Assembly: GCF_027111255.2 (NCBI RefSeq)
Contig: NZ_CP114285.2
Span: 1,612,001-1,676,000 of the forward strand
Length of the DNA: 64,000 nucleotides
From: Flavobacterium flavigenum
GTDB lineage: Bacteria > Bacteroidota > Bacteroidia > Flavobacteriales > Flavobacteriaceae
Reading direction: 5' to 3'
Every line of letters begins with the position of its first letter. The stretch's first letter is position 1. Shown piece by piece: positions 50,011 through 60,600 of the stretch. The notes under the pieces are model-generated. The model was given only the letters and a program-made list of their open reading frames with translations. It was not told where the DNA came from and searched no databases. A program made the position numbers and the translations under genes.

Positions 50011-51720
50011 TTAATTTTTAAATGTTATGATAAATGAGGTTCCTTTGTTGACCTCACTTTCAACAGTAATTGTTCCTCCCATAGTTTCAACCTGCGATTT
50101 AACAAGATACAAACCAAGGCCTTTGCTATCGGGATAATTATGAAATCTTTGGTATAATCCGAAAACTTTATCACCATTTCTTTCTAAATCAATACCGATT
50201 CCATTATCAGTAAAAGTCAAAAAAACTGTCTGACCAACTTGTTCAGCGGTTATTGAAATTTTTAACTTTCTATTCTCAGATTTGTATTTGATCGAATTCG
50301 TTAACAAATTTAATAATATACTTTCAATATAAGCCTTATTAGTATTAAGTAATGGAACTTTATCCAGCTTAAGTTTTATTATAGGCTTATGTGTCTCTAT
50401 TTGAAAAGACAACTGACCAAATACATTTTCAAAAACCTCAGACAAAGAAACCATTTCTTTCTGCATCGAAGGATTATCTTTTATAATGATCACCTTTACC
50501 AAATCATTAATTGTTTCATTTAAAAGATACGTTGACTTATAAAAACCATTAAGAATTTCCTGTAACTCAGGATTATCGATAGGTATATATTCAATCAGAT
50601 TCAACAATCCCATTAAATTAGACAACGGAGCCCTAAGGTTATGCGAAGTTATATACGAAAACTGCTTTAAATCCTTATTATTCTGAGTTAATTCGCGAAT
50701 TAAATGCTCTTTTTCGGTTTCCAGTTTTCTTTCTTCTGTAATATCCTGCTGAATCGATATCCAATGGGACAAAACACCCTCTGAATTAAAAATTGGAATC
50801 ATAGAAAAACGAACCCAATACTCCTGTTTATCTTTGCTGTAACTTATGGTTTCAATTAGACATTCCTTTTCTTCCTTTATAGCTTTTAATACTTTTTTTA
50901 ATGCTTCAGAATCTGAATTTGGCCCTTTAAAAACATTTGGCGACTGCCCCAGGATTTCATCGGATTCGTAGCCGGACATTTTAGAAAAAGCAGGGTTTAC
51001 GTAAACAATTCTCGGAATTTTACCATCAGTAGAATTTGCTTCGGTAATCAAAATAGAATCTTTAGACTGAATAATTACGGTTTCTAAAAGTTTAAGCCGC
51101 TGTTCCTCTTCTTTTTGTTTTGTAATATCCTGAATAGCCCCTATCATCCTGATAGCCTTGCCATTTTCATCCTTTAAAAGAAAGCCTCTGTCCAAAACAT
51201 ATTTATAGTTTCCGTCTGCACACCTGAAGCGGTATTGATCCTGCCACTTTTCAGTTTTCTGTTCAATAAAAGAGTATAATTTAACAGACATCCTGATACT
51301 GTCTTCCGGATGAATTTTATCGAACCACCATTTCGAGGTCACACCTACATCTTCGTGTTTATATCCAAAAACAGTTTCTATTCCTTTATTCCATGTAATA
51401 TAATCTTCCTGAATTCTCCAGTCCCATATTGTATCACTGGTAGCTTTTGCAACAATATCGTACTTTTCATTAGACTCTTTGATCTCTTCATTGGTAAGCT
51501 GCATTTTCTTTAAAATAGAGATATTTCTGTTTTCATTTTTAGCTAAAATGTAATTGAAAACAACTCCGGTAAAAAATATATAAACGATGTCTTTGACAAA
51601 GCTAAGATAAAAGAATTCAGCTTTTAAAGCGTAGCAAACCAACAATTTATGACACAATACAGCCATAAATAACGAAATGATAATAAATATCAGCGTAATT
51701 TGTTTAGGTTTACTTTTCAT
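50011..51720 (-). CDS. PAS-domain sensor histidine kinase
   Basis: The 569-residue protein has two N-terminal membrane helices (about 8-60), a PAS/PAC pair (about 85-205, WDWRIQEDYITWNKGIETVF, FLLKDENGKAIRMIGAIQDI), a second PAS/PAC (about 210-330, VYVNPAFSKMSGYESDEILG), HisKA-like FSYITSHNLRAPLSNLMGLL and an ATPase domain with LTFTDNGIGIDLERNGDKVF and GLGLYLVKSQVETMGG. Its partner is the receiver protein directly downstream. The stimulus is unknown. Confidence 0.93.
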   Translation of the reverse strand: MKSKPKQITLIFIIISLFMAVLCHKLLVCYALKAEFFYLSFVKDIVYIFFTGVVFNYILAKNENRNISILKKMQLTNEEIKESNEKYDIVAKATSDTIWDWRIQEDYITWNKGIETVFGYKHEDVGVTSKWWFDKIHPEDSIRMSVKLYSFIEQKTEKWQDQYRFRCADGNYKYVLDRGFLLKDENGKAIRMIGAIQDITKQKEEEQRLKLLETVIIQSKDSILITEANSTDGKIPRIVYVNPAFSKMSGYESDEILGQSPNVFKGPNSDSEALKKVLKAIKEEKECLIETISYSKDKQEYWVRFSMIPIFNSEGVLSHWISIQQDITEERKLETEKEHLIRELTQNNKDLKQFSYITSHNLRAPLSNLMGLLNLIEYIPIDNPELQEILNGFYKSTYLLNETINDLVKVIIIKDNPSMQKEMVSLSEVFENVFGQLSFQIETHKPIIKLKLDKVPLLNTNKAYIESILLNLLTNSIKYKSENRKLKISITAEQVGQTVFLTFTDNGIGIDLERNGDKVFGLYQRFHNYPDSKGLGLYLVKSQVETMGGTITVESEVNKGTSFIITFKN

Positions 51721-51860
51721 TACTCAAATATAGGAAAATAAACCAAAATTAACCAAATAGAGACATGTTTAAATCTATTGAATTATTACTATTTCGTTAA
51801 ACTAATTCGCTGGCATTACGTAAACTATCCTCAAAACGTTTTTTTTATCAAAATAAAGTG

Positions 51861-51868
51861 TACCTTTG
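51861..51868 (+). promoter_or_regulatory. typA -7 element
   Basis: TACCTTTG matches TANNTTTG and lies 19 bases before the typA ATG at 51888. Confidence 0.5.
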
Positions 51869-51887
51869 CGCCCATTAAAAATCACAG

Positions 51888-53684
51888 ATGGAATCTATTA
51901 GAAACATTGCAATTATTGCCCACGTCGATCACGGTAAAACCACTTTGGTTGATAAAATTATGTATCACTGTCAGTTATTTCGTGAAAACGAAAACACAGG
52001 TGATTTAATTCTTGATAATAACGATTTAGAGCGTGAGAGAGGTATTACTATTACTTCTAAAAACGTTTCTGTTCAATATAAAGGAACAAAAATCAATATT
52101 ATTGATACTCCAGGCCACGCCGATTTTGGAGGTGAAGTAGAGCGTGTATTGAACATGGCCGATGGTGTATGTTTGCTAGTGGATGCTTTTGAAGGTCCAA
52201 TGCCACAAACTCGTTTTGTATTACAAAAAGCTATTGACTTAGGTCTTAAGCCTTGTGTAGTTATCAATAAAGTTGATAAAGAAAACTGTACTCCGGAAGA
52301 AGTTCACGAAAAAGTTTTTGACTTAATGTTTGAATTAGGTGCTGAAGAATGGCAGTTGGATTTCCCAACAGTTTATGGTTCTGCAAAAAACAACTGGATG
52401 TCAGATCATTGGGAAAACGTAACTGATAATGTTGAAGCATTATTGGATATGGTTGTTGAAAATGTACCAGCTCCTAAAGTTTCTGAAGGAAATCCACAAA
52501 TGTTAATTACTTCTTTGGATTTCTCTGCATTTACTGGTCGTATTGCTATCGGTCGTTTAGAAAGAGGTGTTTTGAAAGAAGGAATGCCAATATCTTTAGT
52601 AAAAAGAGACGGTACTGTAACAAAATCAAGAATTAAAGAATTACATACTTTTGAAGGTCTTGGACGTAAAAAAGTTACAGAAGTAATTGCTGGTGATATT
52701 TGTGCTGTTGTTGGTGTTGAAGGTTTCGAAATTGGTGATACTATCTCTGATCACGAAAATCCAGAAGGATTAGCATCTATTGCTATTGATGAGCCTACAA
52801 TGAGTATGTTGTTTACTATTAATGACTCTCCTTTCTTTGGTAAAGAAGGTAAATTCGTAACTTCTCGTCATATTAGAGAGCGTTTAACAAAAGAATTAGA
52901 GAAAAACTTAGCTATGAAGTTAGGTGAAACTGATTCTGCTGATAAATTCATGGTTTTTGGTCGTGGTGTACTTCACTTATCTGTTCTTATTGAAACAATG
53001 AGAAGAGAAGGGTATGAATTACAAATCGGACAGCCACAGGTTATCATCAAAGAAATTGATGGTAAAAAGTGTGAGCCAATTGAGGAATTAACAATCGATT
53101 TACCGGAAAACCTTTCAGGTAGAGCAGTTGAGTTTGTTACTATGCGTAAAGGAGAAATGCTGAGCATGGAAACTAAAGGGGAACGTATGATTGTAAAATT
53201 CAATATTCCATCACGTGGAATTATTGGATTGCGTAACCAATTACTTACTGCAACAGCAGGTGAAGCTATTATGGCACACCGTTTTATTGGATATGAGCCT
53301 TACAAAGGAGAAATTGCCGGACGTAACAAAGGTTCATTAATTTCTATGGAAAAAGGAAAAGCTATTCCATATTCTATCGATAAATTACAAGACCGTGGTA
53401 AGTTTTTCGTTGAACCAAATGCTGAAATCTACGAAGGTCAGGTAATTGGAGAAAACTCTCGTAGTGATGATATGTGTGTAAACGTAACTAAAGAGAAAAA
53501 ACAATCTAACGTTCGTTCTTCAGGAGCTGATGAAAAAGCGAGAATTATTCCTCCAATCATTTTCTCTTTAGAAGAAGCTTTAGAATATATTCAAAAGGAT
53601 GAATATGTAGAAGTTACTCCAAAATCTATCCGTTTGAGAAAGATTTATTTAACTGAAACCGACAGAAAAAGATTTAAAATCTAA
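51888..53684 (+). CDS. typA: ribosome-associated GTPase TypA/BipA
   Basis: The 598-residue protein is a translational GTPase. The P-loop [14 protein letters not shown] (about 11-24), [14 protein letters not shown] (switch I), [14 protein letters not shown] and [10 protein letters not shown] are visible. EF-G domain II, III and V blocks follow, and the C-terminus has the TypA-specific part ([28 protein letters not shown]). It acts on ribosome assembly and stress adaptation. It is transcribed alone and has a strong terminator. Confidence 0.97.
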   Translation: MESIRNIAIIAHVDHGKTTLVDKIMYHCQLFRENENTGDLILDNNDLERERGITITSKNVSVQYKGTKINIIDTPGHADFGGEVERVLNMADGVCLLVDAFEGPMPQTRFVLQKAIDLGLKPCVVINKVDKENCTPEEVHEKVFDLMFELGAEEWQLDFPTVYGSAKNNWMSDHWENVTDNVEALLDMVVENVPAPKVSEGNPQMLITSLDFSAFTGRIAIGRLERGVLKEGMPISLVKRDGTVTKSRIKELHTFEGLGRKKVTEVIAGDICAVVGVEGFEIGDTISDHENPEGLASIAIDEPTMSMLFTINDSPFFGKEGKFVTSRHIRERLTKELEKNLAMKLGETDSADKFMVFGRGVLHLSVLIETMRREGYELQIGQPQVIIKEIDGKKCEPIEELTIDLPENLSGRAVEFVTMRKGEMLSMETKGERMIVKFNIPSRGIIGLRNQLLTATAGEAIMAHRFIGYEPYKGEIAGRNKGSLISMEKGKAIPYSIDKLQDRGKFFVEPNAEIYEGQVIGENSRSDDMCVNVTKEKKQSNVRSSGADEKARIIPPIIFSLEEALEYIQKDEYVEVTPKSIRLRKIYLTETDRKRFKI

Positions 53685-53710
53685 TTATATTTAAGTTTCA
53701 ATATTCAAAA

Positions 53711-53754
53711 ATCCCAAATTCCAGTTTAAAATGGAGTTTGGGATTCTTTTTTTT
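53711..53754 (+). terminator. terminator of typA
   Basis: ATCCCAAATTCCA pairs with TGGAGTTTGGGAT around an eight-base loop, followed by TCTTTTTTTT. It lies 27 bases past the stop. Confidence 0.85.
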
Positions 53755-53924
53755 AACCTTTATTTAATTTCTAAAGATCAGAACTTAAATTTAATCTCGG
53801 AACTTTATCTTTTTTAACTAAAATCCGCTTTATGCTTAACGTAAATCATTTTTTTACTTTATACCAATTAGTTTTTAATACATTTCAATAATTTTTTAAA
53901 AAAACAAACAAATTATTTAAAACA

Positions 53925-54761
53925 TTACAAATCCCTTTTTTTCAAAAGTTTGTATGAAAAGTAAACAAACAAAAATGTCCAGACCAGGACAATTAAAACA
54001 GAGAAATAGTCAACACTATAATCCTTCACATTATCAACTCCCATTTGATTGCCAATATTTTTAATTACTGACAATCTTGTAAATGGTTCAATAATTAAAT
54101 TTGACATGGCTTCTAATGGAAAAAACTTCATAATAGTATATCCAATAGAGCTGTCGGGGAATATTTTAAATACTAAAATACCTTTCGCGATTCCTTCCAA
54201 TATGCTCCAAACCAAAAGAAAACCCAATGCAAAAGCAGATCGTTTTACGAAAATTCCTAAAAACAAACAAAAAGAAAAGAAACCCGTCAACTTTATAAAA
54301 AAAGCCAGAAGATAATCTAAATCAGTAAAAATAATTCCAAATTCAGTATAAGATGAAAAACAAAGTCCCAAAATAAGACTCATTACGAAAACGAATATTG
54401 TAGAGCAAAATGCGAAAACAACAACTGTAAAGAATTTAGACAACACAAATTCTTTTTTGCTAAGCCCATCAATCAAATTTTGCTTTAAAGTACCATAACT
54501 ATATTCGTTAGCCATCATAGACACTATTACAATAGCCAGAAAAAATTTCAGCCATGCGGCTACATATGTATTAAAATGCCAAATAAAAGGAAAATTAAAA
54601 ATTCCCATTTCTGCTAAGTGAAATCTAAAAATTCCCAAATCAAATTTTATCGATGCAATTAAAGCTATAAATGAAAGTAAAATGAAATATGTTAGTGTCA
54701 ATACTTTACTGGCTTTGTTTTTCCAGATTTTTTGGAACTCTATTGAAATAAGTCTGTTCAT
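53925..54761 (-). CDS. ABC-2 type transporter permease
   Basis: The 278-residue protein has six predicted helices, with MMANEYSYGTLKQNLIDGLS as the usual ABC-2 cytoplasmic loop and KKEFVLSKFFTVVVFAFCST after it. It pairs with the ATPase three bases upstream. Similar BcrB-like permeases export peptides or lipids. Confidence 0.88.
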   Translation of the reverse strand: MNRLISIEFQKIWKNKASKVLTLTYFILLSFIALIASIKFDLGIFRFHLAEMGIFNFPFIWHFNTYVAAWLKFFLAIVIVSMMANEYSYGTLKQNLIDGLSKKEFVLSKFFTVVVFAFCSTIFVFVMSLILGLCFSSYTEFGIIFTDLDYLLAFFIKLTGFFSFCLFLGIFVKRSAFALGFLLVWSILEGIAKGILVFKIFPDSSIGYTIMKFFPLEAMSNLIIEPFTRLSVIKNIGNQMGVDNVKDYSVDYFSVLIVLVWTFLFVYFSYKLLKKRDL

Positions 54762-54764
54762 GGT

Positions 54765-55676
54765 TTAGTTATTTTGAGCGTTGGCATTTTTGGTTAATTC
54801 TAAAAACTGGGCTTCTAAACTATTTTTGCGCTTCACTAAATGGCTTAGGGCAATATCTTTTGAGAATAAAAATTTATTGAGTTCCGAAGCTGACAATTCA
54901 GATTTCAAATAAACCAAAATTTTTCCTTCTTCTTCAGCAATTCTGTCAACTGCAGGATGTTCATTCAAAATAGCTTTCAAAGTTTCATTGTCCTCAGACT
55001 GGACCTCAAAGAAACCTTCATTTGAAGACATCCCGTCAACAGAGCCAGAATACAGCATCTCCCCTTTTCGCAAAACCACTACGTGCGAACACACTTTTTC
55101 AACTTCGTCCAATAAATGTGAAGCCAGCAGAATAGTCGTTCCCTGTGAAGCAATTTTTTTAATAATATCACGAATCTGATGAATTCCCTGAGGATCTAAA
55201 CCATTTGTAGGTTCATCCAAAATTAAAATTTCAGGATCATTTAAAAGTGCCGAAGCAATAGCCAGACGCTGCTTCATTCCTAAAGAAAAAGTACTGAATT
55301 TGCTATTTTTCCTTTCTGTTAAACCTACTAAATCAAGCTTTTCATTTATTTTAGAATAGTTAATACCTTTTATTTTACAAACCAGCTTCAGATTTTCTTC
55401 GGCGGTCATGTAAGGATAAAAATTAGGGCGCTCTATTATTGCACCTACTTTTTTTAAAGCTTCATGGGTTTGCATTTTACCACCAAACCAGCTATAATTC
55501 CCTGATGTTCGGTTTACAACATTCAGGACAATTCCTAAAGTGGTTGATTTTCCGCTTCCGTTTGGTCCTAAAATACCATAAACGCGTCCTTTTTGTATTT
55601 CAAAAGATATATTTTTCAAGGCCTGAATCCGCCCATATCTTTTATGAAGATTTTCAATTGTAAGTATGGTTTCCAA
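54765..55676 (-). CDS. BcrA-type ABC transporter ATP-binding protein
   Basis: The 303-residue protein has Walker A GPNGSGKST (37-45), signature FSLGMKQRLAIASAL, Walker B EILILDEPTNGLDP, and a C-terminal regulatory part (about 215-300). GAIIERPNFYPYMTAEENLK is the Q-loop. It drives the permease at 53925. Gliding-motility GldA is a relative, but this gene lacks the other gld genes nearby. Confidence 0.93.
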   Translation of the reverse strand: METILTIENLHKRYGRIQALKNISFEIQKGRVYGILGPNGSGKSTTLGIVLNVVNRTSGNYSWFGGKMQTHEALKKVGAIIERPNFYPYMTAEENLKLVCKIKGINYSKINEKLDLVGLTERKNSKFSTFSLGMKQRLAIASALLNDPEILILDEPTNGLDPQGIHQIRDIIKKIASQGTTILLASHLLDEVEKVCSHVVVLRKGEMLYSGSVDGMSSNEGFFEVQSEDNETLKAILNEHPAVDRIAEEEGKILVYLKSELSASELNKFLFSKDIALSHLVKRKNSLEAQFLELTKNANAQNN

Positions 55677-55749
55677 ATTTATTTCGGTTTTAGTTTTTTA
55701 GTAAGACGTTTCAACTTAGATATTGTTACTCCTAAATAATAAATTAATG

Positions 55750-55757
55750 TAAATTTG
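55750..55757 (+). promoter_or_regulatory. candidate -7 element of the kinase-like gene
   Basis: TAAATTTG matches TANNTTTG and lies 17 bases before the ATG at 55775, inside the divergent spacer to the ABC operon. Confidence 0.45.
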
Positions 55758-55774
55758 CATTAAAGATATTGAAA

Positions 55775-56827
55775 ATGAGCGAGCCTTTAATGCTGTTAAA
55801 AAAACCTACTTACCCTCTGACACAGCCTCTTTTAAGTTACTTAGAACGATACGAAAGAATCTCTAAAGTTTCTGTGTTTTATGATGACTTATTGCGCTTT
55901 TCAGGCTCTATAAATGTATATGATAAGAATGATGCTGACACTTTATGGATCAGAGTCTATTATAATGAATTTGAAAGAAATGAAATTGATCTGAACCTGA
56001 AGAAAATATATTCTCTTTTACATTCTGACGGAAATAGCGAAATTATCCAGTTTCTTAATATTGATGCCATTGATTACTGCACATTTGGTAATTCAAAACC
56101 TTTCCGTATTAAGGTTCGAAATATCCTTAACGATAATTATGTTCATTTTTACATCAAAAAAGCCGATGCATCGAGAATTTACGGACTGGAATTAGAAGAT
56201 ATTTTATCTCCGGACAAAATCAACTTTCTGGTTTATAATGATACATTGATTGAAGAACATATTATCGGCATTCCCGGTGATGTTTTCATGGGTACTTTAT
56301 TGGATTCCTGTACAGAAACCGAAAAATCACAAATCGCAAAAGAGTTTGTAAAATTCAATGAACGCTGCATGATCAGGCTTTTAGGCGACATGCGTGCTTA
56401 TAATTATGTAATTGTCCCTATCCACGATTTTGATCAGGTAGTGTATAAAATCCGTCCAATCGATTTTGACCAGCAATGTTATGAAGGCAATTTTAAAGTC
56501 TATCGTCCACAATTTTTTAAGGAAAATTATCCGATGATAAAACTGATTAAGGAAAAGCTGGAAGAACGTTCTATTATTCAATACAAAGACGAAGAACGTG
56601 CTATTTTAGCAAAGCGAATTCACTCTGCCGAAAACAGAATTAAAAAGCTTTTAAATATAATGTGTCATGATACTATTTCAACGGAAGGGCATCTGAATCA
56701 GCTAAAAATGGAATTGTACCGTTATACTAATGATATGAAATTTAAAAACGCGAAATCAATGGGGCATATCATGCATGCTGCTTTTGAATTTATTACACGT
56801 AATTTTAAAAACACCAACCTGATTTAA
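55775..56827 (+). CDS. kinase-like hypothetical protein
   Basis: The 350-residue protein is cytosolic, without signal peptide or membrane helix. I do not know a named family. Motifs fit a protein-kinase-like fold: VHFYIKKAD (Lys128/129 as beta-3 lysine), GLELEDIL (Glu139/141 as alpha-C glutamate), YNDTLIEEHI hinge, LLGDMRAYNYVIVP with Asp205 and Asn210 in the D-x4-N catalytic spacing, and RPIDFDQQ with Asp230/232 in the DFG/DFD place. A glycine loop is not clear. The start at 55775 (ATG) is preferred to the TTG six bases upstream. It is followed 11 bases later by a lipoprotein gene on the same strand. Confidence 0.6.
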   Translation: MSEPLMLLKKPTYPLTQPLLSYLERYERISKVSVFYDDLLRFSGSINVYDKNDADTLWIRVYYNEFERNEIDLNLKKIYSLLHSDGNSEIIQFLNIDAIDYCTFGNSKPFRIKVRNILNDNYVHFYIKKADASRIYGLELEDILSPDKINFLVYNDTLIEEHIIGIPGDVFMGTLLDSCTETEKSQIAKEFVKFNERCMIRLLGDMRAYNYVIVPIHDFDQVVYKIRPIDFDQQCYEGNFKVYRPQFFKENYPMIKLIKEKLEERSIIQYKDEERAILAKRIHSAENRIKKLLNIMCHDTISTEGHLNQLKMELYRYTNDMKFKNAKSMGHIMHAAFEFITRNFKNTNLI

Positions 56828-56838
56828 AAATTTATCTT

Positions 56839-57699
56839 ATGAAAAAGTCTTTCTTAATTGTAACTTCTCTTGTTTTACTCGCTTGCCAACAGCAATCAAA
56901 TAGTGATTTAAAAACGCTTTATTCGCTTCCTAAAAAGCTTAAGGAAGTTTCAGGAATTACTTATTTCCCTGAGAGTAATCTGATTTATACTTTGGAAGAC
57001 AGCGGAAATAAAAATGAAATTTACGCTATAAATTCAGAAGGAAAATTAGAAAAGACTATCGCCATTACAAACGCTAAAAATGTAGATTGGGAAGATATTA
57101 CAAAAGACACAGCAGGAAATATTTACATAGGTGACTTTGGCAATAATGATAATGATCGTCAGGATTTGTGTATTTATAAAATAGCTGAAAACGAATTAAA
57201 CAAAGAAAATACTGTTGCTGAATATAAAGTTTCTTTTTCCTATCCTGAACAGACAGAATTTCCGCCTAAGAAAAAAGAATTATTTTATGATGTTGAAAGC
57301 TTTTTTGAATACCAGAATTATTTTTATCTTTTTACCAAAAACCGTAGTAAAGGTTTTGACGGAACTGCTTTTATTTACAAAATATTAAATGCTCCTGGAA
57401 TTCAAAAAGCGGTTAAAATTGGCGAATTTAAAACCTGCAATAATTATAATCATTGTGTACTAACAAGTGCAACAATTAGTCCGGATGGAAAAAAAGTGGC
57501 ATTGTTAAGTCACGATAAAATTGTAGTATTCAAAGATTTTACTGGCGATTCTTTCCATAAAGGAACTCAAACCGAAATTGCTTTAAATCATTTTTCACAA
57601 AAAGAAGCAATCGTTTTTAAAGACAATACTACTTTGTTAATTGCTGATGAGAAAACCAATAAAGTCGGCGGTAATGTTTATGAATTGAAATTAAAATAA
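56839..57699 (+). CDS. beta-propeller-like lipoprotein
   Basis: The 286-residue product has a lipoprotein signal (MKKSFLIVTSLVLLACQQQ, lipid on Cys16). The rest reads as propeller blades: KEVSGITYFPESNLIYTLED, DWEDITKDTAGNIYIGDFGN, TSATISPDGKKVALLSHD. ITYFPESNLIYTLEDSGN and GNIYIGDFGNNDNDRQD recall SdiA-regulated or phytase-like six-blade folds. Probably on the periplasmic face of a membrane. Its stop is one base from the end of the 1244-aa gene, which converges on it. Confidence 0.75.
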   Translation: MKKSFLIVTSLVLLACQQQSNSDLKTLYSLPKKLKEVSGITYFPESNLIYTLEDSGNKNEIYAINSEGKLEKTIAITNAKNVDWEDITKDTAGNIYIGDFGNNDNDRQDLCIYKIAENELNKENTVAEYKVSFSYPEQTEFPPKKKELFYDVESFFEYQNYFYLFTKNRSKGFDGTAFIYKILNAPGIQKAVKIGEFKTCNNYNHCVLTSATISPDGKKVALLSHDKIVVFKDFTGDSFHKGTQTEIALNHFSQKEAIVFKDNTTLLIADEKTNKVGGNVYELKLK

Positions 57700-60600
57700 C
57701 TAAAAACTATAAGCCGCTCCTACAACAACTCTTCCTCTTTCATCTGGTGATTTGAAATACGAAACCCTGGCTGTAATTAGATTTACGCCGTTAAGCCAGA
57801 TTCCGCCTCCAAAATCATTATGCCATTTTTTTGAATCTTCGCCATCGAGCCAAATACGACCATAATCAAACCCCGCTAAAATTCCATAAGTCAGGGGAGC
57901 GATTGTTTTTCGAATTTTTCCAAGACTTAGGCGCAAATCCGTACTTTGTGAATAAGACGTATTTCCTAAAAATCTTTCTGTTCTGTAACCGCGTAAATCT
58001 TTGTCTCCGCCTAGAGTGACACCCTGATAAAATTCGTAGTTATTATTTAAAATTGCTTTTGTCTTAAACAAAGTTGCAAAAACTAATTTGCCATGCGAAT
58101 CGATTTTATGTACAAAGCTTAAACTACTTTCGACAGTAGGGAAGTTCTGTTTAGAGTTATCCAGATTTGTCAGCCAGCTGCCTGAAATCATAAAACCCAT
58201 TCCTAACGAAGGTTTTGAAGCAAAATCAGCATTTTTAAAACTATATTTTATGGTTGCCCCTGCAAATTGCTGTCCGTCAAAAACATGAGGATTTACAACA
58301 CCAGGCACGTCAATAAAACGTCCTTCTGTATCATCAACTTTCATTTTTTCAAAAACAGATTGAAAACTCAATTCACTTCCATAACGGCCAACGTGTCTTA
58401 CAGCAGGTGCCACTCTTATTTTTTGAATACGAACACGATTGAAGTCCATTCCTAAATCCTTATCCTCATTTACTGTTTCATTTCCATATCCAAAATAATT
58501 GATTGCAAAATTTGGCGTAGTATATTTTGCTTCAACGTCAATAATCCAATTTCCCAATAATCCAGGGAAATGAGAGGTATAATCCAACTCAAAGCCACCT
58601 GTAGCAAAATAATAGAAACTATTTAAAACATGCCTTTGTGTATAAGGATTTTGTTTAAAATTATTAACTGTATAATTAAGATTGATTCCTATTTTCACAC
58701 CATCGTCAGGATTAAAACCGGCTGTTGGTAAACCTGCAACAACATTATACTTCGGTTTTTCAAAATTATACAAATTCACATCGTAATCATCTGTAAGTAC
58801 TTTTTGTGCTTTTTTATCAAGATTATAAGTATTGTTTTTTGATTTAAAATCATAAATCTTTAATCTTTTCCCATTATCAACAGCATATAAATCATTGTTT
58901 TGTCCTCCAATTAAACGAATTAAAATTCTTGAGTTATATTTTCCCTTTACTTCATAAACATCATCATCATCTAAACCGTAAATCCAAAGATTTTTAGTCA
59001 ATTTATCGTTATAAACTTTGGTATAAAGCAGTTCTTCACCCTCTTTTTTAAGGCGATACACTTTTAGTTCGATGTTATTTTTAGAAACATGATTTAGAAC
59101 AAACTTATCTTTTTTGTCTGTTCCTGCTATCATTACTGTTCGTGAAAGGACATCAGAATAGACTGCAGCATATTTTTGAAGCTCTTTTTTTCTGCTTTTC
59201 AATTTTCGTTTTATATCTTCAATAGTTTCATCCTGTACTTCTTTTGGCAGGTTTTTAAAAGCATTATCAATATCAGCATCCGAAAGATGGTCCTGAATAT
59301 ACTTTGCCTGTGCAATCCAGTCGCTTTTATCGGCTACTCTGACAAAAGCCAAATCTAACGGATAAGGTTCCCTATTAAGCCATTTTACATTATCAATTTT
59401 ATCTTTAAAGCTTCGCATGTGCCGCAATGCGGGAATATTCATTAATAAAGAAAGTAAGGTACCATCATATTTTGTAAAAGCTTGGTCACGATCTCGAGGA
59501 ATAGGTCTATATACAATTTTATCTCCTTCTTTATATTCTCCCCAGCGCCATTGATCCTGATGCCTGTCCCAATCGCCAATAAGCATATCAAACAATCGTG
59601 CTTTCATGTAATCTTTTTCATCAACACTGTATTTTTCATCCTTATGAAGATTTTTCATCATATCCTCTGTGCTGATAATATCATTTGGTTTTCCAAAACT
59701 TCGTGTATCTTTTTGATTATCTGCTGCCCTTTCTTCGATCATGTATAATGCATCACCAAAATTTGAATTAAACTCTTTTAAGGCATTTTGCTTCGGAATA
59801 TAATACAAAACCGGATTAGAATGTGCTAATCCTAATTTATCAGCCATATTTCCAATTGAAAAAGGTGTGTAAGGATGTGCCGTAGTATAAAAGTCAAGCA
59901 AAAAATCCTCCGCATACGTATCCTGAAAATCTGTTTCGACATACTGATCCTTAAAAGCAACAGATTGAAGAAACTGTGTGGCGCTCTTTTTTAAGGCACG
60001 CATAACGTATTCTCTTTTCTTAGAATCCACGACTCTTAATGATATTGATTGATGTCCGCCTCCTTCTCTTACCGGTTTCAAGCCTCCTTTCAGTGTATCC
60101 AGGGTTGCAGTTTGAGCTTCTATTGGAAGACTGTAATATTGACGATAATGATTTCCAAAAAGAAATTTATGCACTGCACTTTTTCTGGTCATCTCTTCAG
60201 TATAAATTGAAGAAGAAACTGTTTTAGGAAAATCATTAGAGGCTTTTTTGATCCAGTTAAATTCTTTTGCTTTTATAATTTCACGTTCAAAAAGCATTTT
60301 TTCTTTATTATTTTCATTGCCATAGAAGTTTACTTTTGCATCCCCGCTTTTAAACAATGTCAATACTGCATAACCATTCCCTCCATAAGAGAAATCGTTT
60401 GGATTTATTGCTCTTGCTGCTTCTGATTTCGAACCTGCCCCGCTAATAATCTGATTGATATTCTCATTATTGATGAACTGCAGGTTGTGATCATGCCCCG
60501 AAACTACAATGATATTTTTTTGCCCCTGAATAAGTGCTTTTATTCTTTTCGAAAGAATGGTGTATTGCTTATTCTGAAGATCCTGCGGACTAATTCCTGA

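Noticed and set aside
54765..55676. gldA of the gliding machinery
   Set aside because: The protein looks BcrA-like and the permease partner is not GldF-like; no other gld gene is nearby.
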